Positions 37,310-45,877 of a stretch of DNA of 64,000 bases are shown piece by piece (position 1 is the first letter of the stretch; every line of letters begins with the position of its first letter). Position numbers and translations under genes: made by a program. The stretch is taken from NCBI RefSeq assembly GCF_029589435.1, contig NZ_JARRAG010000002.1, forward strand, positions 1,302,001 to 1,366,000, written 5' to 3'. The notes below the pieces were generated by a model, which saw only the letters and a list, made by a program, of their open reading frames with translations, was not told the DNA's origin and ran no database searches. Origin of the DNA: Paludisphaera mucosa. GTDB taxonomy: Bacteria > Planctomycetota > Planctomycetia > Isosphaerales > Isosphaeraceae.

Positions 37310-37783
37310 GATGGTCCTTCGTAGGATACGATCGGCGCGACGTCGGGACGCCCCGACGCCTTCGCGCCGATCGGGGGACGCGGGGCCGTCGCGGCCCTCG
37401 CCCTCTCTCGCTGCTACGGCCTCGCAAGTTCGGCGGTTCGCCCGCGGCACGGGCCGGCCGGGCTCGTGGCTTTTTCGGATCGGAGCACGTCGTGATTCCG
37501 CAACGCCGGCCCCGCCGATGTGGCTTCGCGTCGAGCCTCGGCCCCGGGCGACTTCGGCGCGGTTTCGCCCGGGACTCATGCACAAGGCCGACGTCCCGCA
37601 CGCCGAAGTGCCGGTTCCGGCGTCATTCGCCCGCGGCGCCCGGGCCCCGCGTCCCGGCGAGTCTCCCGGGGTTCGACGCTTTGAACCCGTGGGGCCGTCG
37701 ACTACACTGGTCCCCGTGCCGCCGGCTCGTCGCGAGGCGAGGCGGGCGGCGGTGAGGTTCGATCCCGGGCGAGGGGGCCCCCG
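37310..37783. other. 474-base intergenic region between divergent genes
   Basis: The gap holds the leader and promoter of the leftward GH18-type gene and the promoter of the rightward creatininase gene. Apart from the strong hairpin at 37329-37373 I see nothing specific: no RNA gene, no convincing open frame and no repeat copy. Confidence 0.5.
37329..37373. promoter_or_regulatory. Strong hairpin in the leader of the GH18-type gene
   Basis: The left arm CGATCGGCGCG and right arm CGCGCCGATCG pair over 11 bases. Inside them CGTCGGG pairs with CCCGACG over 7 bases around a 4-base loop, with small internal bulges. It begins 20 bases before the ATG of the GH18-type gene, just beyond the AAGGA ribosome site. 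It could shield or expose the site, stabilise the message or act as an operator. Confidence 0.5.
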
Positions 37784-38557
37784 ATGCGACTGCAAGACCT
37801 GAAATGGCCGGAGGTGGACGCGCTGTCGCGCGACGTGCCGATCGTCGCGCCGATCGCGGCCGTCGAGCAGCACGGGCCGCACCTGCCCGTGTTCACCGAC
37901 AGCATGCTCCTGGGCGAGGTCGCCCGCCGCGCCGAGGAGGCGCTGGGCGACCGGGCCGTCTGGGCCCCCCTGCTCTGGCTCGGCAACTCGCATCATCATA
38001 TGGACTTCCCCGGGACCGTCTCGGCCGAGCCGCGGACGTACCTCGACGTCCTCGCCGGCCTGGTCGAGAACTTCCTGCACCACGGCTTCCGGCGGATCGT
38101 CTTCCTGAACGGCCACGGCGGCAACATCGTGCCGTCGAGCCAGGCCGTCTTCGAGGCCCGCCAGCGGCACCGCGACCGCAAGGACCTGCTGCTGCTCTCG
38201 GCGACCTACTGGGCGACCGGGCCGCAGCCGCCGGACCTCGGGCCGGACTTCGAGCAGGACCACATGGAACACGCCTGCGAGTGGGAGACGTCGATGATCC
38301 TCCGGCTCGCGCCCCACCTCGTCGGGCCGATCGACTCGCTGAAATTCGTCAGCGGCTCCGACGGCTTCGCCCCCGCCGCGCACGGGTGGACCACCAGGGA
38401 CCGGAGCGAGGCCGGCTACATCGGCCGGCCCCGGCACGCCGGCGCCGAGAAGGGCGAGCGGCTGTTCCAGCACTTCTCCGCCGAGGTCGTCGCCTTCCTG
38501 GAGAAGGTCGTCGCCTGGGACGGCCGCACGTGGGCCGGGAACGAGGGCCGCGCATGA
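37784..38557 (+). CDS. Creatininase family metal-dependent amidohydrolase
   Basis: This 257-residue protein has the metal-site blocks of the creatininase family: AAVEQHGPHLPVFTDS (Glu28, His30, Asp39), WLGNSHHHMDFPGTVS, FLNGHGGNIVPSS and HACEWETSMILRL with its Glu. The family hydrolyses cyclic amides (creatinine, formamide intermediates, mycofactocin-like steps); the substrate here is unknown. Its last codon overlaps the start of the MFS gene as ATGA, so it probably acts on what that transporter moves. The first ATG after the purine-rich CGAGGGGG is used. Confidence 0.9.
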   Translation: MRLQDLKWPEVDALSRDVPIVAPIAAVEQHGPHLPVFTDSMLLGEVARRAEEALGDRAVWAPLLWLGNSHHHMDFPGTVSAEPRTYLDVLAGLVENFLHHGFRRIVFLNGHGGNIVPSSQAVFEARQRHRDRKDLLLLSATYWATGPQPPDLGPDFEQDHMEHACEWETSMILRLAPHLVGPIDSLKFVSGSDGFAPAAHGWTTRDRSEAGYIGRPRHAGAEKGERLFQHFSAEVVAFLEKVVAWDGRTWAGNEGRA

Positions 38558-39813
38558 GCACCACCGACGAGGCGACCGCGACGTCCGCCCCCCCCATCGG
38601 CTGGCGGACCTGGGCCGCGTGCGGCCTGATGCTGCTGGCGACGGCGCTCAATTACATGGACCGCCAGGCCCTGGCGCAGCAGGCGAGCGAAGTCCAGGCC
38701 GAGCTGGGCCTCAGCAACGAGCACTACGGCAACCTCGAATTCTGGTTCGGGATCGCCTTCGCCGTCGGCGGCGTCGCCACCGGGTTCCTGGTCGACGCGC
38801 TCAGCCTGCGCTGGCTCTACCCGGCGATCCTGCTGGCCTGGTCGGCGGTCGGCTACCTCACCGGCGGGGCGCGGTCGTATGAAGAGTTGCTGATGTATCG
38901 AGTCCTGCTCGGGTTCTTCGAGGCCGGCCAGTGGCCGTGCGCGTTGGCGGCCTCGCAGCGGCTGCTCTCGCGCGGCAACCGGGCGCTGGGGAACAGCATC
39001 CTGCAGAGCGGGGCGTCGCTGGGGGCGATCGCGACGCCGCTCATCGTGCTGGCCCTGAACTCGGGCGGCCTGGGCGGCTGGCGGACCCCCTTCCGCGTGA
39101 TCGGCGCGCTGGGGGCCGTGTGGGTCGTCGCCTGGCTCGTGCTGATCCGCCCCCGCGACCTGGAGGCGCCCGACCGCGCCTCGGCCCCGGGCGAGGCCGG
39201 CGACGTCGCGCCGTCGGACCGGGCGACGGCGATCCGCCGCATCGCCGTCCTGATCGTGGTGGTGATCGCGATCAACCTCTGCTGGCAGTACTTCCGGGCC
39301 TGGATGCCGAAGATGCTGGAGAAGGAGCACGGCTACGGCAAGCGGGACGTCCAGCTCTTCTCCTCGGCGTACTACCTGGCGGCGGGCGTCGGCTGCCTGG
39401 CGGCGGGCGTGCTCTCGCGGCGACTGGCGACCGGCGGCCGGTCGGTCCACGGCGCGCGGATGGCGACGTTCGCCGCCTGCGTCGCGCTGACGGGCCTGAG
39501 CTGCCTGGCGGCGTTCGCGCCCGCGTCGTGGCTGCTGCTCGGCCTGCTGCTGGCGATCGGCTTCGGCTCGCTCGGCCAGTTCCCGACCTACTACGCGTTC
39601 ACCCAGGAGATCTCGACGCGCTGGATGGGCCGCGTCACGGGCGTGTTGAGCTTCACGACCTGGATCGTCTCGGGCGCGATGCACAAGGCCATCGGCCAGT
39701 GGATCGACCGGACCGGCTCCTACGCCGAGCCCACGTTCCTCGCCGGGCTCGTCCCCGTCCTCGCCCTGATCGCCCTCCTCGCCTTCTGGAACGCCCCCCG
39801 CCGGGCGGCCTGA
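38554..39813 (+). CDS. MFS transporter, anion:cation symporter (hexuronate/glucarate-like) type
   Basis: This 419-residue protein has about 12 membrane helices. The first helix ends in LNYMDRQAL, the hallmark of the ACS branch of the major facilitator superfamily (hexuronate, glucarate and galactonate carriers). The second-helix region is FWFGIAFAVGGVATGFLVD, and the loop signature YRVLLGFFEAGQWPCALAA also fits. It probably imports an organic acid with protons. The start overlaps the creatininase stop by 4 bases, giving coupled translation and a two-gene uptake-and-hydrolysis unit (inference). Confidence 0.93.
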   Translation: MSTTDEATATSAPPIGWRTWAACGLMLLATALNYMDRQALAQQASEVQAELGLSNEHYGNLEFWFGIAFAVGGVATGFLVDALSLRWLYPAILLAWSAVGYLTGGARSYEELLMYRVLLGFFEAGQWPCALAASQRLLSRGNRALGNSILQSGASLGAIATPLIVLALNSGGLGGWRTPFRVIGALGAVWVVAWLVLIRPRDLEAPDRASAPGEAGDVAPSDRATAIRRIAVLIVVVIAINLCWQYFRAWMPKMLEKEHGYGKRDVQLFSSAYYLAAGVGCLAAGVLSRRLATGGRSVHGARMATFAACVALTGLSCLAAFAPASWLLLGLLLAIGFGSLGQFPTYYAFTQEISTRWMGRVTGVLSFTTWIVSGAMHKAIGQWIDRTGSYAEPTFLAGLVPVLALIALLAFWNAPRRAA

Positions 39814-40109
39814 TCGACGCCGCCGTCGCGAATCGACCCTCTATGATTTTCGGACACGCGCCGAAAGTTCGGGGACGGCCCGCGTCCGGATGTCGCTCAA
39901 GATTTTAAGAGACCCGCCCCGCCCCAGGGGCGGTCGCATTCCCGGTCGTCGCACGACGACGCCCGGCCCGTTTTCGTCCACGCCCCGCGAGGATTGCGGG
40001 GCCCGTCGTCGATCCGTCCACGCCGCCCGCCGCGGCGAGGACGCGCCGTCGCGTTTATTTATTTATGAAGTTGTGATTTTATGATCACGACGCATTCGGA
40101 GGTCCGCGC

Positions 40110-40280
40110 ATGGAACCGCTTCTCGCCTACTTCGGCCCCGAGGTCCAGATGCCGCTCGCCTCGCTGCTGGCGTCGGTCGTCGGCATGCTGATGATCGCGG
40201 GCGCCGCGCCGGCGCGTGCGGCCCGGCGGTTGTGGGAGCGGGTGGGGGCGTCGAGCCTGCGTCGAGGCTCTCGCGATTGA
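40110..40280 (+). CDS. 56-residue membrane protein upstream of the sulfatase-fold enzyme
   Basis: An ATG with GGAGG 7 bases ahead opens MEPLLAYFGPEVQMPLASLL, then one membrane helix (ASVVGMLMIAGAA) and a basic tail ending RRGSRD. The helix-plus-basic-tail pattern means the tail should lie in the cytoplasm. Its stop is 13 bases before the sulfatase-fold gene, so the two are almost surely co-transcribed. The sequence before it is AT-rich (TTTATTTATTTATG) and probably holds the promoter. I recall similar GPE-containing small proteins in planctomycetes but cannot name a family. Function unknown; it may be a partner of the membrane enzyme. Confidence 0.72.
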   Translation: MEPLLAYFGPEVQMPLASLLASVVGMLMIAGAAPARAARRLWERVGASSLRRGSRD

Positions 40281-40293
40281 CGCCCCCCGGCCG

Positions 40294-42174
40294 ATGGTGG
40301 GGCGGGGCCGGTCGTCGCGGCTCCCGGCCGCCCTCGACGCCTTCCGCACGGCCCTCTGGTTCGGGCTGGCGGCCGGGTTCGTCGAGCTGCTCCTGCTGGT
40401 CCTCCGGGTGGAGGTCCAGGAGGGCGGGTTCATCCTGCGGAGCCGGCATTTCGTCTGGATGGTCCCGACGTCCGTCCTGATCCTGTTCGCGGCCGAAGGG
40501 GGCTTCGCGACGGCTCTCGTCGCGTGGGCGGGGCCGCGGGCGTCGGCCCGTCGCGCGGTCCTCGGGCTGTACGTCTTCACGGCGTTCCTGGGCTGGTTCC
40601 TGCTGGTCCGCGGGCTCGAGGCGGTCGCCTGCGGGCTGATCGCCCTGGGGTTCGCGGCGCGGGGGGCGCCGTGGCTCGACGCCCGCCGCGAGGGCCTGCG
40701 TCGGGTCGTCGATCGCAGCCTGCCGACGCTCGGCGTCGTCCTCGCGGGCCTGGCGGTCGCGAGCTTCGTCCGCGACGCCCGCGAGGCGTTTTGGCGGGAC
40801 GGCGACGTCGAGGAGGCCCCGAGCGACGTCCGCAACGTCCTGCTCGTCGTCCTCGACACGGTCCGCGCCGATCACCTGAGCCTGTACGGCTACGACCGCG
40901 AGACCACGCCCAACCTGGCGCGGCTGGCGCGGGAGTCGACGGTCTTCGACCAGGCCCGCGCGGCGGCCTCGTGGACCTTGCCGTCGCACGCCACCCTGTT
41001 CACCGGGCGATGGCCCGGCGAGCTGAGCGTGGAGCGGCGGGGATGGCTCGACGGGTCGGCCCCGACCGTGGCCGAGCGGTTCCGCGACGCCGGCTTCGCG
41101 ACGGCCGGATTCGTCGCCAACCCCTTCTTCTGCGGCCGGGGCTCGGGCCTGGCGCGAGGGTTCCAGGTCTACGCCGACTATCCGATCACGCCCGGCGAGG
41201 TCCTCCGCTCGTCGAGCCTGGGCTGGCTGCTGGCCCGGTCGTGGCTCCGGCTCAACGCCCGGATCGAGGCCCACGCGACCGCCGGCGCGGTCCGCGACGT
41301 CGACCTCGACTTCTCTCGCAAGGACGCCGCGGCGGTCTCGCGCGAGTTCCTCGGCTGGCTGGGGCGTAACGGCGGCCGGCCCTTCTTCGCCTTCCTGAAC
41401 CTCTTCGACGCCCACGACCCGTACATCCCGCCCCCGGGCTTCGATCTCCGGTTCGGCCGATCGTCGCGGCCCGACACGCCCCATCTGCTCCGCGACTGGC
41501 AGCGGGTGGACAAGGCGAAGCTGACCCCGGGCGACGTCCACGCCGCCCGCGACGCCTACGACGACTGCCTCGCGGCCCTCGACGCCCAGCTCGGCGACCT
41601 GATCGAATCCCTGCGCGCCCGGGGCGTCCTGGACCGGACCGTTTTGATCGTCACGGCCGACCACGGCGAGCAGTTCGGCGAGCACGGCGGGTTCGGCCAC
41701 GGCCTGAGCCTGTACGACGAGGAGGTCCGCGTCCCGCTCCTGATCCGCGCCCCCGGCCTGGTGCCCGCCGGCCGGGTGGAGCGCGACGACGTCAGCCTGC
41801 GCGACGTCGCCGCCACCGCGCTCGACCTCTCGGGGGTCCCCATCGAGATGCCCCCCCTGCCCGGCGACTCGCTCGCCGCCCGCCTGCGCGGGGAGGGCCC
41901 GGGCGTGATCTCCCCCGCCTTCTCCGAGCTGCTCGGGCCGGTCGATGAGCGCGTCGCGCGGCCGGCCGCCGCGGACGACCCGGCGTCGGGCCCGTGGGAG
42001 AGCGTCGTCGTCGACGGCCGGGTCTACATCCGCCGCGGCGATGGCCGCGAGTCGCTCTACGACCTGGCGACCGACCCGTCGGAGGCCCGGGACCGCAGCG
42101 ACGACCCCGCCCTGGCCGAGGCGCTGGAGGCCGGGCGACGGGCCGTGGATCAGCTGATCTCCGACACCCGCTGA
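40294..42174 (+). CDS. Membrane-anchored sulfatase-fold enzyme with threonine nucleophile
   Basis: This 626-residue protein has about four membrane helices in residues 18-160. A large alkaline phosphatase/sulfatase-superfamily domain follows. Metal and active-site blocks are LLVVLDTVRADHLSLYGY (Asp188), SWTLPSHATLFTG, FFAFLNLFDAHDPYIPP and VTADHGEQFGEHGG. At the nucleophile position stands Thr228 (WTLP) in place of the Cys or Ser that is turned to formylglycine in true sulfatases. Threonine is used by phosphotransferases such as LtaS. Transfer or hydrolysis of phospho-head groups is therefore at least as likely as sulfate ester cleavage. The 56-residue gene precedes it by 13 bases. Confidence 0.88.
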   Translation: MVGRGRSSRLPAALDAFRTALWFGLAAGFVELLLLVLRVEVQEGGFILRSRHFVWMVPTSVLILFAAEGGFATALVAWAGPRASARRAVLGLYVFTAFLGWFLLVRGLEAVACGLIALGFAARGAPWLDARREGLRRVVDRSLPTLGVVLAGLAVASFVRDAREAFWRDGDVEEAPSDVRNVLLVVLDTVRADHLSLYGYDRETTPNLARLARESTVFDQARAAASWTLPSHATLFTGRWPGELSVERRGWLDGSAPTVAERFRDAGFATAGFVANPFFCGRGSGLARGFQVYADYPITPGEVLRSSSLGWLLARSWLRLNARIEAHATAGAVRDVDLDFSRKDAAAVSREFLGWLGRNGGRPFFAFLNLFDAHDPYIPPPGFDLRFGRSSRPDTPHLLRDWQRVDKAKLTPGDVHAARDAYDDCLAALDAQLGDLIESLRARGVLDRTVLIVTADHGEQFGEHGGFGHGLSLYDEEVRVPLLIRAPGLVPAGRVERDDVSLRDVAATALDLSGVPIEMPPLPGDSLAARLRGEGPGVISPAFSELLGPVDERVARPAAADDPASGPWESVVVDGRVYIRRGDGRESLYDLATDPSEARDRSDDPALAEALEAGRRAVDQLISDTR

Positions 42175-42905
42175 GCCCCGCCCGGGCCCGGTTCGAGGTG
42201 GAAGTCGATGACCAGCGGCAGGTGGTCGGAGGCGTCGCGGGCCAGCCGCGAGCGGGCGATGCGGGCGTGGCGGACGGCGATGGGGCCGCGGGTGTAGGCC
42301 TTGTCGAGGGCCGTCATCGGCAGGTAAGAGGGGAACGAGCGGAACCGCGACCGGGGCGCGGTGACCTGGTGGAAGCCGTCGCGGCCGAGCGCGCCGCGGC
42401 GGCCCAGTGTGTTGCGCCAGTCGTTGTAGTCGCCGATGATCAGGGTCGGCAGGTGGCACGACTCGCGGAAGAGGGCGTGCTGGAGCAGGTGCTCGGCCTG
42501 CCAGTGCCGCTCCTTCTCGGCCAGGCCGAGGTGCCAGTGGACGAGGTGCAGCGGCCCCTCGGGCGTCGCCACCACGCACATCTGCGCCCCCCGGGGCTTG
42601 CGCCTCTCCTGGCGGAGGGAGACCTGGTGGTGCGCCTGGAAGGGCCACCGCGAGAGGACGAGGTTGCCGTAGCCCCCCTCCTTCAGCTTGACGTTGAGCT
42701 GGTACAGGTGGGCGGCCGGGCGGAAGGCCTCGATGAACCGCCGGGGCTGGTCGTCGTGCCGGGTCCGCTTGACCGCGCGGTCGACCTCCTGCAGGCAGAT
42801 CAGGTCCGGGTTCTCGTGCTCGACGACCTGCATGACCCGGTCGAGCTTGTAGCGGCGGTCGCGGCCGCCGATCCCCTTGTGGATGTTGTAGCTCAAGATG
42901 CGCAT
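42150..42905 (-). CDS. Endonuclease/exonuclease/phosphatase family protein
   Basis: This 251-residue protein of the EEP fold opens MRILSYNIHKGIGGRDRRYK with the first metal Asn. It continues PDLICLQEVDRAVKR (catalytic Glu), LVHWHLGLAEKERHWQAEHL, TLIIGDYNDWRN (Asp, Asn) and ends ASDHLPLVIDFHLEPG (Asp-His). All key residues are present. Members cut DNA or dephosphorylate lipids and nucleotides; there is no signal peptide, so it acts in the cytoplasm. The ATG at 42905 begins the conserved part. Its stop overlaps the end of the convergent sulfatase-fold gene by 25 bases. The gene at 42944 lies upstream on the same strand, 38 bases away. Confidence 0.9.
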   Translation of the reverse strand: MRILSYNIHKGIGGRDRRYKLDRVMQVVEHENPDLICLQEVDRAVKRTRHDDQPRRFIEAFRPAAHLYQLNVKLKEGGYGNLVLSRWPFQAHHQVSLRQERRKPRGAQMCVVATPEGPLHLVHWHLGLAEKERHWQAEHLLQHALFRESCHLPTLIIGDYNDWRNTLGRRGALGRDGFHQVTAPRSRFRSFPSYLPMTALDKAYTRGPIAVRHARIARSRLARDASDHLPLVIDFHLEPGPGGAQRVSEIS

Positions 42906-42943
42906 GGGCTTGGTCGCGGGCTCCGTTCGTGGCTGGCGTGGCG

Positions 42944-43657
42944 TCACGCCTTGCCGGAAGGCTGGACGTCCGTGCCGGCGGGGTCGTCCTGGTCGTCGTG
43001 GGGGTGGGCGTCGACGTCGTCGGACGCCTTCCGGCGTTCGATGTAAAGGCGGAGGTTCGCGGCGTCCTCCACCGCGTCGTGCGCGGGGGCGTCGTCTTCG
43101 GCCTCGCGCACGGGCTCGTCGAGGGCCTCGTCGGCCTCGAACGTCGTCGGGGGCGGGCGCCAGCGAGCCCGCCGGATGGCCCGGACGATCGTGTAGTGGT
43201 TGATCGCCCGGTAGGTGAACCAGAAGCCGACGACGTTCGGCCCCGGCAAGAGCCAGAGGGCCAGGCCGGTCACCGGGGCGAGGATCCCGTCGACGATCAG
43301 CCAGAACAGGTGGGTGCTCGCCCGGGCCGTGAGGTAGCGCTTCCAGGCCGAGCGGGCCTTCTTCTCGGGCATCGAGGCGGGGTGGCGGATCGCGATCGAC
43401 TCGGCCGTGCCCAGCCGCGTGAGCAGGGGCTCGTCGGGCCGGCTCCAGGTGTGCAGCCAGTCCCAGAGCCGCCGCGACGACCTGGCCGCGACCCCCTCGG
43501 CCCCCTTCCAGCGGGCCTCCAGGTCGTTCCACTTGCGCCCGGCCCAGCCCCAGGCGCCCGTCGGCCGCGTCGACTCGTCGGCCGCCGCCGCGACCTCGGA
43601 CGGTTCGGCGTAGAAGAACGGGCGGCCTTGCTCGTGCTTGAGGTAGAGGATCTTCAC
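42944..43657 (-). CDS. Possible mitochondrial K+/H+ exchange-related (KHE1-like) protein
   Basis: This 237-residue protein opens MKILYLKHEQGRPFFYAEP from a GTG start. A helical basic region follows, then EPLLTRLGTAESIAIRHPAS, and a hydrophobic hairpin that includes LIVDGILAPVTGLALWL and LPGPNVVGFWFTYRAINHY. The tail is acidic. The PGPN...YRAxxH pattern recalls the family of yeast mitochondrial potassium/proton exchange proteins, which has planctomycete members as far as I remember. This is a recall-based suggestion, not a search result. It could instead be an unnamed planctomycete membrane protein. It probably forms an operon with the exonuclease/phosphatase-fold gene. Confidence 0.55.
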   Translation of the reverse strand: MKILYLKHEQGRPFFYAEPSEVAAAADESTRPTGAWGWAGRKWNDLEARWKGAEGVAARSSRRLWDWLHTWSRPDEPLLTRLGTAESIAIRHPASMPEKKARSAWKRYLTARASTHLFWLIVDGILAPVTGLALWLLPGPNVVGFWFTYRAINHYTIVRAIRRARWRPPPTTFEADEALDEPVREAEDDAPAHDAVEDAANLRLYIERRKASDDVDAHPHDDQDDPAGTDVQPSGKA

Positions 43658-43785
43658 GGCGCGAGCGGGGCTCCAGCGGGACCGGGGGCGGGGCGTCGAC
43701 GTTACCTGGGAATAGGACGCCCGCCGGGTCCAGGATAGCCGCGGAGTCCGCCGGGCGGGAAGACGCCCGGGGCCGCGGCCGCCCC

Positions 43786-45636
43786 TCAGGGGGTCGCGGG
43801 GGTCGCGCCCGCACGCCGGGCGAGCAGGCCGAGCCGGTGGTCGACGAGGACGCCCGGGACGTCGACGCGGCCGGCGAGATAGGCGGCGTCGAAGAGGCGG
43901 ATGAGGCCCATGAGCTGGTCGAGGTCGCGGGCGACGTCCTCCGCCGGGCGGCCGTTGCGGCGGGCGACGGCGGCGGTCAGGCGGTCCTTGTGCTTGACGG
44001 CGAGCTCGCCCAGCGCCGCGAGGTCGACGCAGGCGAAGGCCTCGCAGTCCGGGAAGGCCGCGGCCTGGAAGCCCCGGAAGCGGGCCCCGGCGTCGGCGCG
44101 CGCGCCGGCCTGGAGGTAGCGGGCGACCGCCTCGATCGAGGTGCCCACCGAGAGGAACCGGCCCTGGGGGTCGATCGCGAAGGCGAACGGATAGGGGACG
44201 TCGAGCGCGGCGACGCCGTCGCGGACGACGACGTTGGCCGTCGCCGGCACCCGCTTCTCGTCGAGCGCGAGCGCCGTCAGCACCCCGTTGAGCGCGTTGT
44301 GGACCGCGGCGGCCGTCGAGGCGCGCGGGACGCCGCCGTCGCGGTCCAGGGCGGCCTCTTCGTCGATCTCGATCGAGGCCACGATCGGGAACGGAAAGCC
44401 GCCCACACTCGCCTCGGCCGTCCGCTTAGGGGCGGAGAGGTCGGCCGCGTCGGCGTAGACGACCAGCCGGGGGCCGAGCGTCGGCAGGATCCGGTTGCGG
44501 AGGTCCTGGCCCAGCAAGAGGACGCCCGCGATCGACTCCAGCTTGGCGATCCGGGCCTGGTCCTTCGCGGGGACCAGGTCCATGAGGAACCTGTACATCC
44601 CGGCGACGTCGACGCGGAGCGATGCGGCCGCCACGGCCGTCGCCGGCAGCGCCATGAGCCGAGGCCCGGGCCCGGGCCGCTCCACGCCCGGCTGGTAGGC
44701 GGAGAGGATCGAACCGCCCAGCCGGCGGAACGAGCCGGCCTTGAACGCCTGCACGAGCTGGAGCTGGATTTTCGCGTCCTCGACGACCAGCGCCGCCCCG
44801 GCGCGGCTCATCGCCCCGAGGTACGCGCGGCCCGCGTCGACGACCCGCCGCAGCTCGGGATCCGCGGCCGGCGGCAGGCCGGCGAAGACCCGGGCGACGA
44901 AGTCGGGCGAGACGAACGCGCGGGCCAGCGGGCGGCCCGACAGGGCCTTCGACGCCTCCGCGAAGCCGGCGGCCTCGACGAACGACGCCCCTCGGCCCTT
45001 GCCGTTCCCCTCTCCGCTCGGCCCGGCCTTGCGGTCGATCACCTCCTGGATCAACGGCTCCGCGTTCGAGAACGCGAAGACGCCGTCGGGGAAGATCGCG
45101 AACGATTCCGGGATCTGCCCGGAGCCCTCCGGGAACCGACGCGTGAAGTAGCCGACGCCCGCCCGCTGGACCTCGACGACCTCGGCCAGCTCGCCGTTCT
45201 GCTTCTGGACGGCGTTGATCTGGTCCACGAGCCTTCTGAGCAGCTTCGGATCGCGGGCCTTCAGCAGCATCAGCCCCCGCGACTGCGAGGCGTCGAGCGC
45301 GGGGTCTTCCGGCGGCAGGATCGCCAGGACCACGGCGTCGCCCAGGATCTCGTCGCGGATCTCGCGATGCGAGGTCTGGAGGAACCCCATGATCCGGTCG
45401 CGCGCCTCGAGGAAGTCGCCGGCGCTCCGCGAGTCGAGCCAGGCGCGGAAGGCCGGCAGCTCCTGGACGTCCCGGGCCAATCGCGACCCCGCGATCGCCG
45501 CCCAGCGGTCCCGCAAATCGTCCACCGCCAGCACCGCCCCGGCCTCGGCGGGGACCAGCTTCAGCAGCGCGTCGGCCGACGCCGTCGCCTCCTCGCCGCG
45601 GGCGGCGGAGGCGAGGACGAGGACCAGGCACGTCAC
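43786..45636 (-). CDS. Large exported hypothetical protein (DUF3352-like flavour)
   Basis: The product is about 616 residues with a signal peptide (LVLVLASAARG). The opening ADALLKLVPAEAGAVLAVDD and the later DPKLLRRLVDQINAVQKQNGE and DGVFAFSNAEPLIQEVID resemble planctomycete DUF3352-like proteins, which have no known function. The start is uncertain. The frame is open back to 45876 through the repeat element. The GTG at 45636 gives a short signal; an ATT at 45651 directly after GGAAGGGA is another option. The repeat arm stands immediately upstream and may have replaced the original start region. It lies after an ECF/anti-sigma pair on the same strand. Confidence 0.68.
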   Translation of the reverse strand: MTCLVLVLASAARGEEATASADALLKLVPAEAGAVLAVDDLRDRWAAIAGSRLARDVQELPAFRAWLDSRSAGDFLEARDRIMGFLQTSHREIRDEILGDAVVLAILPPEDPALDASQSRGLMLLKARDPKLLRRLVDQINAVQKQNGELAEVVEVQRAGVGYFTRRFPEGSGQIPESFAIFPDGVFAFSNAEPLIQEVIDRKAGPSGEGNGKGRGASFVEAAGFAEASKALSGRPLARAFVSPDFVARVFAGLPPAADPELRRVVDAGRAYLGAMSRAGAALVVEDAKIQLQLVQAFKAGSFRRLGGSILSAYQPGVERPGPGPRLMALPATAVAAASLRVDVAGMYRFLMDLVPAKDQARIAKLESIAGVLLLGQDLRNRILPTLGPRLVVYADAADLSAPKRTAEASVGGFPFPIVASIEIDEEAALDRDGGVPRASTAAAVHNALNGVLTALALDEKRVPATANVVVRDGVAALDVPYPFAFAIDPQGRFLSVGTSIEAVARYLQAGARADAGARFRGFQAAAFPDCEAFACVDLAALGELAVKHKDRLTAAVARRNGRPAEDVARDLDQLMGLIRLFDAAYLAGRVDVPGVLVDHRLGLLARRAGATPATP

Positions 45637-45652
45637 GAGACCGGCGGCAATT

Positions 45653-45839
45653 CCCTTCCCCCCTCGCGGGGGAAGGTGGCCGAAGGCCGGATGAGGGAAG
45701 GACGCATCAAATGGTCGAGGATGGTGCATACGGCCGTCTTCCGATGGGCACGGCCGCCGACCTCGAGCACCAAGAGCCGTCGTGCTCGTCCCCCCCTCAT
45801 CCGGCCCTTCGGGCCACCTTCCCCCGCGAGGGGGGAAGG
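45653..45839. repeat. Two-armed inverted-repeat element, copy 2
   Basis: The left arm CCCTTCCCCCCTCGCGGGGG runs on to GGTGGCCGAAGGCCGGATGA, and the right arm CCCTCATCCGGCCCTTCGGG runs on to CGCGAGGGGGGAAGG. The arms are near-perfect reverse complements about 90 bases apart, and each contains its own hairpin. This copy lies between the anti-sigma gene (stop at 45878) and the exported hypothetical gene and seems to fill the start region of the latter. Confidence 0.85.
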
Positions 45840-45877
45840 ACGTCGGACGCCGGACTTGGTGCGAGGTCGTCGTCATC

